From NCBI GenBank assembly GCA_022511485.1, contig JAFLUJ010000001.1, positions 26,177-48,874 on the forward strand: a stretch of 22,698 nucleotides of DNA. The letters are read 5' to 3'. Shown one piece after another: positions 1 through 7,232 of the stretch. Under the pieces are notes generated by a model that was not told the DNA's origin, searched no databases, and was given only the letters and a program-made list of their open reading frames with translations. The position numbers were made by a program, and so were the translations under genes. The stretch is from Oscillospiraceae bacterium. GTDB taxonomy: Bacteria > Bacillota > Clostridia > Oscillospirales > Ruminococcaceae. Position 1 is the stretch's first letter. Every line of letters begins with the position of its first letter.

Positions 1-670
1 TGCGGGTTCCTTCCTGTACAAAGCCGTCTTTATACTCATTTGAGGGAGAGACCTTAAAATATGCATAGTACTTATCGGGAGAGCGCTTATCAAATGTTAT
101 TCTGTAATATCCTTCATAAAAATTACCAAGCGTATAATCGCGAGGATAAAAAGGTGCGGTATTAGGGTGTTGAAAGCTGTAATAGATAAATGCATCAGGA
201 ATTACATAATCATCTCCACCACATTTGACCCATTTACCTTTTTCCCAGCGCTCCATTTTCGATGGGTATGGGATAGAGTGTGTCTTTCCATCGTCCTCAT
301 TGACAAAAATGGTAAAGTCTATGCAGTGTGTATCCGGATTGACTTCGCCACATTCGGCAGATAAAGCGGGAACAGTGTAAATTCCGTTTGAAACGCCGTA
401 TACGTTGAAATGATAGGATTTGCCGTCTATAATATAATCACCCTTCATAAGATAGCCGTCAAGACAATACTTTTTTCTGCCGCCGCTGTAATTCAGCCAG
501 CCGGTATAGGGAAGTCCATCCTGATAACGTCTTTGTATTTTATCTTCCTTGATCCAGCCAGTGAAAGCTGCTTTATCAGCTGTATCGGCGCAGACTGACG
601 AACCTACCGCAGTGACTGCCATTACTGCCGCCGCAAGTGCTGCGAATATTTTTTTAGCAAGCTTTTTCAA
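1..670 (-). CDS. Secreted wall-binding repeat / Ig-like module protein (3' end outside window)
   Basis: Partial gene, open from a TTG start at 670 to the left edge (223 codons visible). The TTG is preceded by GGGAGGT at a normal distance and starts a typical signal peptide (MKKLAKKIFAALAAA..., probable cleavage after SSVCA, residue 28). After it comes a wall-binding-like repeat (GWIKED..RRYQDGLPYTGWLNY, KKYCLDGYLMKGDY, then a YHFNVYG turn), followed by a roughly 125-residue Ig-like segment with the landmarks KMERWEKGKWVKC, FYPRDYTLGNF, EGYYRITFD and YFKV. A second module begins just before the edge (YKDGFVQEGTR). It is a close paralogue of the next gene upstream, whose stop lies 40 bases away, so the two are probably co-transcribed. 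Extracellular, likely surface associated by inference from the repeats; ligand unknown. Confidence 0.85.
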   Translation of the reverse strand, partial: MKKLAKKIFAALAAAVMAVTAVGSSVCADTADKAAFTGWIKEDKIQRRYQDGLPYTGWLNYSGGRKKYCLDGYLMKGDYIIDGKSYHFNVYGVSNGIYTVPALSAECGEVNPDTHCIDFTIFVNEDDGKTHSIPYPSKMERWEKGKWVKCGGDDYVIPDAFIYYSFQHPNTAPFYPRDYTLGNFYEGYYRITFDKRSPDKYYAYFKVSPSNEYKDGFVQEGTR

Positions 671-710
671 AGTATGCACCTCCCTTTAAATCAGGCTCTG
701 CTGCCAAAGG

Positions 711-2510
711 TCAGACAACCTCAAACATAGCATAAACGTCCTGCCATACAGTATTATACTGATCCCGACAGGAAAATGCTATCCTGTAATATCCGGGTGT
801 AAAGCTTCCTGCTGTGTAGTCCTGCGGATAGAAATCCATCTTTGTAAAAGTAGATCTTTCATTACTTGCTTTTGCATATATGAAAGCAGCAATATCCGGT
901 TTCAGGAACTGCACTCCATTGCCAATACAGTCTACCCATTTTCCGTTTTCCCAGCGTTCCATTTTATAGGGACGTCCCACAGAGTAGGTTTTTCCGTCCG
1001 CTCCGCTGTTAGTGACAGTAATAATGAGCTTCCTTGTATCGGAAGCAATTACCTTTCCGCAGCTTGCAGTGACAACAAGCTTTCTGCTGATGCCTGTATA
1101 GATCCCGTCTGCATTGAAGGTGTAAATATATTTTCCTATCTGGAAATCGCCTGTAACAGCATATCCGTCGTGACAATATTTTCTTGTGCCGTTTGTGTTT
1201 TCTATCCAGCCGGTGTAGGGGCTTCCGCTCTTGTATCGTCTTTCCTTGCCGCCTTCATTGACCCAGCCATCCTTTACTACTGTGTAGGAAACAACTTCAA
1301 ATACCGTGCTGAATTTTTCGCTCACGCCGGTTTTTGTTCCCCATGCTGACAGATCGACCTTGTAATATCCGGGAGAAAAAATAAAATTGTTTCCGGTATA
1401 TCTCTGGGGATAAAAATGCACCTGATCACTTTTTGAATATGTAATAACAGCAAGACAGTCGTCTGTTATATATTCGGAGCTATAGCTTTTACATTCTGCC
1501 CATCTTCCGTACTCCCAGCGCATTACATGAGTGGGATCTGCTGCATAGTATTCCTCATAATTATTTATATTTGAATAGATAGAAATGCCTACCTTTTCTG
1601 CATCGGAAGAGACCTTTCCTCCGCAGCTTGCGGAAAGCGCGGGATAGCTTTTGTTTACGCAAACGCCCTCATCATTAAAGGTATAGATGATGTTGTCTAT
1701 CTGGATCTCTCCCGTCATAAGATAACCGTCAAGATAATATTTTCTTGAACCGTCAGCCACATATGACCAGCCTGTATAGGGAGTTCCTTTTGAATAACGT
1801 CTTGTACGGGTCCCCTCAATTACGAAGCCGTCCTTGTAGATGTTTTTCGGAGTTACCTCGAAATAGGAATAGAACGTCTGACCTTTGGATTTGCTGTCCG
1901 CTGCATCACTGGCAGAGAAGGTCATTCTATAATATCCGAGCTTGAAATTATTACTTGTATAAACCTGCGGATAGAAGCTCAGCTTGTTCCTGATCTGATA
2001 GCTGAAAACTGCTTCAGGATGGTCTGCGTCGTATCCATAGCTGACGTTTTTATCTTTGCAGTCTACCCATTTGCCTTTTTCCCAGCGCTGCATTTTTACG
2101 GGATCTCCCGCAGCATACATTTTGCCGTCATTATTATTTACATAAAGGGTAAATTCAATTTTGCTTGTATCCGGATTTACCTCTCCGCATTCCGCAGAAA
2201 GATCGGGGACAGCAGCAGTATTTTTGCTTACAGTGCCGTCCTTCCCGAAGCTGTAGCTTTTGCCGTCTATGATATATTTTCCCGTCATAATATATCCGTC
2301 GAGACAGTATTTCTTAGAGCCGTCGTCATAATTCAGCCAGCCGGTGTAGGGAAGTCCGTCTATATAGCGTCTTTCTATGCTGCCCTCCTTTACCCAGCCG
2401 TCCGCAACAGTATTATCCGGTGTGATAGCATAAGCGGAGGGACATACCGCTGTTACTGTCATTACCGATGCAGCAATTGCCGCAAGAATTTTTTTCGTAA
2501 GCTTGTTCAT
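711..2510 (-). CDS. Secreted protein with three wall-binding repeat / Ig-like modules
   Basis: A 599-aa protein with signal peptide (MNKLTKKILAAIAASVM, probable cleavage after PSAYA, residue 28) and AGGAGG before ATG 2510. The mature part is three tandem modules, residues about 37-226, 227-412 and 413-599. Each starts with a YG-type repeat resembling choline/glucan-binding repeats (DGWVKEG..RRY..G.PYTGW, then KYCLDGY.MTG, then a Y.F..DG turn) and continues with a beta-rich, Ig-like unit bearing RWE.GKW..C, FYPQ.YT and GYYR...S. No catalytic domain is visible, so an adhesive or structural wall-associated role is inferred. It lies 20 bases after its upstream neighbour and 40 bases before the partial paralogue, indicating one operon of related surface proteins. 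The repeat assignment is by eye from the YTGW/CLDGY pattern. Confidence 0.9.
   Translation of the reverse strand: MNKLTKKILAAIAASVMTVTAVCPSAYAITPDNTVADGWVKEGSIERRYIDGLPYTGWLNYDDGSKKYCLDGYIMTGKYIIDGKSYSFGKDGTVSKNTAAVPDLSAECGEVNPDTSKIEFTLYVNNNDGKMYAAGDPVKMQRWEKGKWVDCKDKNVSYGYDADHPEAVFSYQIRNKLSFYPQVYTSNNFKLGYYRMTFSASDAADSKSKGQTFYSYFEVTPKNIYKDGFVIEGTRTRRYSKGTPYTGWSYVADGSRKYYLDGYLMTGEIQIDNIIYTFNDEGVCVNKSYPALSASCGGKVSSDAEKVGISIYSNINNYEEYYAADPTHVMRWEYGRWAECKSYSSEYITDDCLAVITYSKSDQVHFYPQRYTGNNFIFSPGYYKVDLSAWGTKTGVSEKFSTVFEVVSYTVVKDGWVNEGGKERRYKSGSPYTGWIENTNGTRKYCHDGYAVTGDFQIGKYIYTFNADGIYTGISRKLVVTASCGKVIASDTRKLIITVTNSGADGKTYSVGRPYKMERWENGKWVDCIGNGVQFLKPDIAAFIYAKASNERSTFTKMDFYPQDYTAGSFTPGYYRIAFSCRDQYNTVWQDVYAMFEVV
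714..2402 (-). repeat. Three tandem ~187-residue coding modules
   Basis: Three in-frame divergent copies, approximately 2402-1833, 1832-1275 and 1274-714. All keep the order RRY..G.PYTGW, KY..DGY..TG, RWE.G.W..C, FYPQ.YT, GYYR, FEV. The copies are clearly homologous but well diverged, suggesting old duplication rather than recent expansion. The same module occurs once in the neighbouring gene at 2531-4369 and at least once in the partial gene at 1-670. Confidence 0.85.
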
Positions 2511-2530
2511 AAAATTTCCTCCTATATTTT

Positions 2531-4369
2531 TTAATTGATTTGTCTGTAACCATAAAAATTCTCGTCCAGATCAAGAGCTTCGATCAGCAGATCCTTCAAT
2601 GCTCCGTAAATGTACGGCGAACAGCTTTTATAATTTTCTTTATAAACGATCACATTATTTTCAATGAAAATTATTTTTTCTTCTGAGCCGTCTTTATAAA
2701 ATATTACTGCATAAAATGAAGAACCATCTGCTATATCCGGATCTTTTATCGTATCGCCGACCCAGAGCTGTTTTAAATATGTCATGGGACGCCGCATATC
2801 ATTTCCTGTAAAAACCGCCGTCTCATGCTGGACCGGAAATTCTCCCCGTAAAAGATGAAGCTCTATTTTTTCTACGGCGTCCATGGAAAGCTTCTCATAG
2901 GGTGTCTTATTATTATCCGATTCGTCATCAACAAGGTCAAAGTATACGTATCCGTAATTCTCTATCAATACTCTGTATTTTCCCTTTTTCAGAGCAGACA
3001 CATCATAATAATCGGACAAAGGAAATTCAACAGTAATTCTTTGTCCCTTTTCAAGAGTTTCCCAGGAATAGCCGGAAGCCTCAATATCCGGAGCGCCGTC
3101 AACAACAGTCCAGTTATCGTTTTTGAACTCCTCAAACTGATATATACGGGTGTCTATCCTACAGCTTTTTTCTGTTTCATTGAACACTGTAAAGCAGATT
3201 GTCAGATCATCACTTTTCAGGCTGTATTCTTCAAGCCATATTTCTGCTCTCAGACGGTCAATGCGGAAATCACTTTTGCATTTTCCGTCTTTTGTTGTTA
3301 TAATTACTCTGTTATGTCCCGTTAAATTAACAGCAGGAACAGAATCAGTAAAAATTATCTCCAAAGGCTGACCCTCTTCATAAAGATCCGATTCCCATTC
3401 GATCTCATCACTTTTTTTATAGGACATCCAGCCATACACACGATCATTATACATAATATCAACGCCGAGCTCATCAGTGTGACTGTAATAATACTCCGCA
3501 AGACCGCGTGAGTTGATCGTCACGATGGTTTTTACCTGAACATCATGTATTCCGTCAAATAAGTAAACCTCCTCTGACGTTTCCACCGTTATCGGAGGGA
3601 CAACTTCAAATACCGCATAGAAATTTTCCTTTGTCTCCTCGAAATTATCCTCGTCCCAGCTTTGGAACGCTATCCTATAATAACCTTCGGCTAAATTTTT
3701 ATATTTCTGAGGAGAAAATGCAAATGACTTGCTTCCACCGGACCGTTTTAAGGTTGAATAAGCAGCATGAACGCTTCTATGCTCAACCTCCGCCCAGTTG
3801 CCGTTCTCCCAACGTTCCATTATGTATGGTTCGCCGAAGCATTTTTCCATATCCGTACCCGTTACCGTTAAATTGATAACATCACTGTCGGAGCTTACAA
3901 CATCATCACATTTTGCAGTCAGCGCGGGAACTTTACTCACCCCTGTGTAAATTCCCTTATCATCGAAGCTGTAAATTTTGTCATCTGTCTGATGATCCCC
4001 CGTGACCTTGTAGCCGTCAAGACAGTAGTTATATGTTCCAGTCTTTCTGCTTTGTACCCATCCGGTGTAGGGAAGACCATCGTTGTAACGTCTGCTGACA
4101 CCGTTTTCTTTTATCCAGCCGGCGTGCTTTCCCAATTCATATCCGCTGTTGGAAAAATCGTAAACGACCCCGTCAATTTTATATGGCTTTCCCGCCGCAG
4201 CTTTTCCGTCTGAAAGAAAGTACCTCCAGCCATCGTCATTTTTCAGCCAGATACTTTTGTACTGCTCTTCTTCGATCTCCATATCCGCGTAAACGGAAGC
4301 TCCCGCCGCCGAAGCGGTCATCATAGCCGCCGCAAGGACAGCGGCAAATCGTTTTACCAGATTTTTCAT
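2531..4369 (-). CDS. Secreted protein: wall-binding repeats, Ig-like domains and unique C-terminal domain
   Basis: A 612-aa protein. I place the start at ATG 4369, preceded by GGAGGAG, rather than the in-frame ATG at 4435, because the residues from 4369 form a clean signal peptide (MKNLVKRFAAVLAAAMM, cleavage near ASVYA, residue 28). Residues 38-145 hold two wall-binding-like repeats (IWLKNDDGWRYFLSDGKAAAG; AGWIKENGVSRRYNDGLPYTGW...CLDGYKVTGD). Residues 146-258 match the Ig-like unit of the neighbours (MERWENGNWAEV, FSPQKY, EGYYRIAF, FEVV). Residues 260-370 are beta-rich. Residues 375-480 form another Ig-like unit (FTVFNETEK, YQFEEFKNDNWTVV, LKKGKYRVLI) resembling bacterial Ig-like domains of lipoproteins. 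Residues 488-612 form a separate domain with strands around FYAVIFYKDGSEEKIIFIEN that I do not recognise. First gene of the three-gene operon; ligand unknown. Confidence 0.88.
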   Translation of the reverse strand: MKNLVKRFAAVLAAAMMTASAAGASVYADMEIEEEQYKSIWLKNDDGWRYFLSDGKAAAGKPYKIDGVVYDFSNSGYELGKHAGWIKENGVSRRYNDGLPYTGWVQSRKTGTYNYCLDGYKVTGDHQTDDKIYSFDDKGIYTGVSKVPALTAKCDDVVSSDSDVINLTVTGTDMEKCFGEPYIMERWENGNWAEVEHRSVHAAYSTLKRSGGSKSFAFSPQKYKNLAEGYYRIAFQSWDEDNFEETKENFYAVFEVVPPITVETSEEVYLFDGIHDVQVKTIVTINSRGLAEYYYSHTDELGVDIMYNDRVYGWMSYKKSDEIEWESDLYEEGQPLEIIFTDSVPAVNLTGHNRVIITTKDGKCKSDFRIDRLRAEIWLEEYSLKSDDLTICFTVFNETEKSCRIDTRIYQFEEFKNDNWTVVDGAPDIEASGYSWETLEKGQRITVEFPLSDYYDVSALKKGKYRVLIENYGYVYFDLVDDESDNNKTPYEKLSMDAVEKIELHLLRGEFPVQHETAVFTGNDMRRPMTYLKQLWVGDTIKDPDIADGSSFYAVIFYKDGSEEKIIFIENNVIVYKENYKSCSPYIYGALKDLLIEALDLDENFYGYRQIN

Positions 4370-4483
4370 GCTAACTCCTCCATAAAATAATACCCCTCTA
4401 TAATAAATACAATTCAAAGTGCCGAAATTTTTCACTGCAAAAAAATTTTTTTATTTTTTTGCGGATATGATCTCTTAACATAT

Positions 4484-4524
4484 TAAAAATGGCTGTTACA
4501 CCAACCACAAATGGTATAACAGCC
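4484..4524 (-). terminator. Rho-independent terminator after murA
   Basis: A 13-base stem (4491-4503 with 4512-4524, GGCTGTTA...TAACAGCC, one mismatch) closes a short loop. On the minus strand it is followed by ATTTTTAAT, the T-tract. It lies 12 bases beyond the murA stop and separates murA from the repeat-protein operon. Confidence 0.9.
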
Positions 4525-4535
4525 CATTACATTTT

Positions 4536-5822
4536 TTATATTGCCGACTTTCTTACAGCCGCGCCGGGAACATTTTTCTTGACGATGTCCGCGCCAAGAC
4601 CCCGGAGCTTTTCTTCAAAGTTTTCATATCCACGCTCGATGTGGTAAATGTCCTCTATTTCGGTAACTCCCTTTGCCGCCAGACCTGCAATTACCAAAGC
4701 CGCTCCGGCTCTCAGGTCGGGAGCTGTAACAGGAGCGCCCATAAGCTTTCCTACGCCCTCGATGACAGCCACCTTGCCGTCCACGGAAATATCCGCGCCC
4801 ATACGACGGAGTTCGTCTACATAACGGAAGCGGTTATCGAAAATACCCTCGGTGATAATGCTTGTACCCTCCGCAAGACAAAGCAGCGCAGAGATCTGAG
4901 GCTGCATATCCGTGGGGAAACCCGGATGAGGCATAGTTTTAATGCTTGTTTTAACAAGAGGACCATCCACAGAGATACGTATGCTTTCATCGAACTCCTC
5001 AACATTCACGCCGATCTTTGCAAGCTTGTTAGTGATGCTTTCCAGATGCTTGGGAATAACATTCTTTATAAGTACGTCTCCCCTTGTTGCTGCAGCCGCA
5101 GCCATAAATGTACCTGCCTCTATCTGGTCGGGGATTATCGCATAGGTAGCTCCCTTAAGACGCTTAACTCCCCTGATCTTGATAACGTCCGTACCTGCGC
5201 CCATAATATCCGCGCCCATAGAGTTAAGGAAATTGGCAAGGTCAACGATATGAGGCTCTTTAGCAGCGTTCTCAATAACGGTCATACCTGTAGCCTTAAC
5301 AGCGGCAAGCATAGCGTTTATGGTGCCTCCCACCGTTACCATATCAAAGTATATCTGAGTACCGTAAAGATCCTCTGACTGAATATCCACCATACCGTGT
5401 TCAATTGAACAGGTCGCTCCCAGAGCTGTAAATGCTTTGAGATGCTGGTCGATAGGTCTGTCTCCCAGATAGCAGCCTCCGGGCATGGATACCCTTGCTC
5501 TTCCGAACTTTCCGAGAAGAGTACCTAAAAAATAGTATGAGGCACGCATATGCTTTGCCATTTCATAAGGAACGATGGGATCGGTTATACCGGTAGCGTC
5601 GATCCTTACAGTATTTTTATCAAGGAATACCACGCTTGCGCCCATTTCGTACAGTATACGCAAGCTGATAGAAACATCACTTATATTAGGAACATTTTCA
5701 AGAACGCATGGCTCATCTGAAAGGATAACTGCGGGGATGATAGCAACGACAGCATTTTTAGCTCCGCTTATTTCAACTTCCCCGTGCAGTCTGCGTCCGC
5801 CTTTTATAATAAACTTCTCCAA
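4536..5822 (-). CDS. murA: UDP-N-acetylglucosamine 1-carboxyvinyltransferase
   Basis: A 428-aa cytoplasmic enzyme that transfers enolpyruvate from PEP to UDP-GlcNAc, the first committed step of peptidoglycan synthesis. The N-terminus (GGRRLHGEVEISGAKNA, with Lys22 and Asn23) and the loop MPGGCYLGDRPIDQH, with catalytic Cys117 (equivalent to E. coli Cys115), are diagnostic. PHPGFPTDMQPQ carries the conserved Asp. Full length for the family. Cys rather than Asp at the active site predicts fosfomycin can bind. Start codon is TTG at 5822, with GGGAGAG eight bases upstream. Flanked by its own upstream region and a downstream terminator, so probably transcribed alone. Many Firmicutes have two MurA paralogues; I cannot say which one this is. 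Confidence 0.97.
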   Translation of the reverse strand: MEKFIIKGGRRLHGEVEISGAKNAVVAIIPAVILSDEPCVLENVPNISDVSISLRILYEMGASVVFLDKNTVRIDATGITDPIVPYEMAKHMRASYYFLGTLLGKFGRARVSMPGGCYLGDRPIDQHLKAFTALGATCSIEHGMVDIQSEDLYGTQIYFDMVTVGGTINAMLAAVKATGMTVIENAAKEPHIVDLANFLNSMGADIMGAGTDVIKIRGVKRLKGATYAIIPDQIEAGTFMAAAAATRGDVLIKNVIPKHLESITNKLAKIGVNVEEFDESIRISVDGPLVKTSIKTMPHPGFPTDMQPQISALLCLAEGTSIITEGIFDNRFRYVDELRRMGADISVDGKVAVIEGVGKLMGAPVTAPDLRAGAALVIAGLAAKGVTEIEDIYHIERGYENFEEKLRGLGADIVKKNVPGAAVRKSAI

Positions 5823-5841
5823 AGTAAATTCTCTCCCAAAA

Positions 5842-5855
5842 CGGCGATGCCGCCG
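5842..5855 (-). promoter_or_regulatory. GC-rich hairpin in the murA leader
   Basis: On the minus strand, CGGCG-GCAT-CGCCG forms a 5-bp hairpin followed by TTTT and then, four bases on, the GGGAGAG ribosome binding site. A second CGGCG at 5872-5876 could compete for the same CGCCG arm. It could modulate translation or transcription, but the stem is short and may be chance. Confidence 0.3.
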
Positions 5856-5938
5856 AACCAGCGGAATAAAACGCCGACAGATTAACGATGAATAAATTCT
5901 AATGTATAAAAAGAAATAACTGTTTTCACAACATTACT

Positions 5939-5947
5939 ATTATACCA
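5939..5947 (-). promoter_or_regulatory. Extended -10 promoter for murA
   Basis: The minus strand reads TGGTATAAT, a perfect -10 hexamer with the extended TGn element. No good -35 is present, as is normal for extended -10 promoters. The predicted transcript start near 5932 gives a leader of about 110 bases. Confidence 0.55.
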
Positions 5948-6156
5948 TAAGTGCGGGAAAAATAAAAGCCTTTACAAATATTTTTTATTACATTTTTTTT
6001 GTAAAAATAGTTTTAGTTTTTTTGCATATTATACAAAACAGGCAATATTTCTTCCAGAATATTCTAAATATTGACCCGAAGACATAATTTACTGCACTCT
6101 GAGGCAGTTCCAGGTTGAGATCTAACCCGGAGAGCACAAATTACAAGATACACCTA

Positions 6157-7056
6157 TCAAAGCTGTTCAAGAAGCCGGAAAATTTCTTCCCTTTCAGCAA
6201 GACCGTCCGAGAACGCCGTTGCACCGCCGGCAGCAGTTCCGAGCTTAAGGGCGTATTCGTAATCTCCCTGACCAGAGCCTGCAATAAATCCTGCGACCAT
6301 TGAATCTCCTGCGCCTACGGAATTTTTCACCGTACCTTTACATACTCCGCAAATGTGGGTTTTTCCGTTTTCATCAAGAAGCAGCGCACCATCTCCTGCC
6401 ATTGAAACAAGCACATTCTGTGCTCCCATATCTTTCAGCTTACCGGCATATTCTGCGATCTCATCATTGGTTTTCAGAGTTACGCCGAACATTTCTCCAA
6501 GCTCATGGTTGTTCGGCTTGACTAAGAACGGCTTATATTTCAGCACGTTCATAAGAAGATCTTTCGTTGCGTCCACAACTGCTTTTATATTTTTCCCTGA
6601 CAGACGCTCCAGAATTTTTTCGTAAATATCCGACGGCATACTTGATGGGATACTTCCTGCAAGGACGATCATGTCCCCATCGGTCAGCTTATCAAGCTTG
6701 GAAAAAAGTTCGTTCAGCGACTTATCGTCAATAGCCGGCCCCTGACCGTTAAGCTCGGTTTCATCGCCGGATTTGATCTTCACATTTATGCGGGAAAATC
6801 CATTTTCAAGGTGAACGAAATCCGTGTCAATACCCTTTTCCGAAACGCCTTTTTCAATTGCATCCCCTGTAAATCCTGCTGCAAATCCCAGAGCCTTTGA
6901 TCTTATCCCCAGCTCGTTAAGAACCATCGAGACGTTGATACCCTTTCCTCCGAAATATATCTTTTCGTCCTTTGCTCGGTTTACGCTTCCCACTGCCATT
7001 TCATCTGTATGGACAACATAATCAATTGCAGGATTGAACGTCACTGTATAAACCAT
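6157..7056 (-). CDS. PfkB-family sugar kinase, probably 1-phosphofructokinase
   Basis: A 299-aa cytoplasmic kinase predicted to phosphorylate fructose-1-phosphate (or tagatose-6-phosphate) with ATP. I start it at ATG 7056, preceded by GGGAGG at seven bases, giving the family N-terminus MVYTVTFNPAIDYVV; the longer in-frame reading from 7113 adds residues not typical of the family. Visible motifs are YFGGKGINVSMVLNELG (PfkB signature 1, sugar binding), SRINVKI and ETELNGQGPAI typical of FruK/LacC proteins, and NSVGAGDSMVAGFIAG (signature 2, with the catalytic Asp of GAGD). There is no fructose PTS gene or DeoR regulator next to it, so the substrate cannot be fixed from context. It has its own promoter (7104-7132). 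Confidence 0.9.
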   Translation of the reverse strand: MVYTVTFNPAIDYVVHTDEMAVGSVNRAKDEKIYFGGKGINVSMVLNELGIRSKALGFAAGFTGDAIEKGVSEKGIDTDFVHLENGFSRINVKIKSGDETELNGQGPAIDDKSLNELFSKLDKLTDGDMIVLAGSIPSSMPSDIYEKILERLSGKNIKAVVDATKDLLMNVLKYKPFLVKPNNHELGEMFGVTLKTNDEIAEYAGKLKDMGAQNVLVSMAGDGALLLDENGKTHICGVCKGTVKNSVGAGDSMVAGFIAGSGQGDYEYALKLGTAAGGATAFSDGLAEREEIFRLLEQL

Positions 7057-7103
7057 TAAAAAACCTCCCTGACGATGCTTCCAAAAGCTTTTATCCTTAT
7101 GTA

Positions 7104-7132
7104 ATTGTAGCATATATTTCCCCGAAATTCAA
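7104..7132 (-). promoter_or_regulatory. Promoter of the PfkB-family kinase
   Basis: On the minus strand, TTGAAT (7127-7132), 17 bases, then TGCTACAAT: a TACAAT -10 at 7104-7109 with an extended TG. Predicted start near 7097, about 40 bases before the ATG. Confidence 0.65.
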
Positions 7133-7160
7133 TAGGCTTCGATCAAAGTCTGACAGTATG

Positions 7161-7202
7161 AAAAAGCATAACATCACCCCAGCGGGCAATGTTATGCTTT
7201 TT
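7161..7202 (-). terminator. Terminator after the beta-helix gene (looks bidirectional)
   Basis: Arms 7161-7179 and 7184-7202 pair over 19 positions with two mismatches (core GCATAACAT/ATGTTATGC), flanked by A5 and T5, so it would work in both directions. It lies 30 bases past the stop of the beta-helix gene and isolates it from the sugar kinase. Confidence 0.9.
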
Positions 7203-7232
7203 ACTTAAAATAATAATGATCTTTAAATGCCG

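Larger units (their letters stand above)
5823..6156 (-). other. murA upstream region (334 bases)
   Basis: AT-rich gap between the sugar-kinase stop and the murA start. It contains a good extended -10 promoter (5939-5947) and a weaker TATAAT at 6028-6033, both facing murA, a GC-rich hairpin just before the murA ribosome binding site (5842-5855), and a 7-bp hairpin (6110-6116 with 6124-6130) just after the kinase gene that lacks a T-tract. I see no coding potential here. Confidence 0.6.

Noticed and set aside
4370..4483. Promoter for the secreted repeat-protein operon
   Set aside because: The best candidate (TTGAAT with a TATTAT -10) has a 19-base spacer and weak boxes; transcription surely starts near here but I cannot place it.
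4641..5378. 245-codon open frame on the plus strand opposite murA
   Set aside because: It lies wholly antisense to a clear murA, its protein has no recognisable domain and it lacks a good ribosome site. It is a by-product of murA codon use.
6092..6130. Possible terminator after the sugar-kinase gene
   Set aside because: A 7-bp hairpin exists (6110-6130) but no T-tract follows on the minus strand, so I only mention it in the region description.
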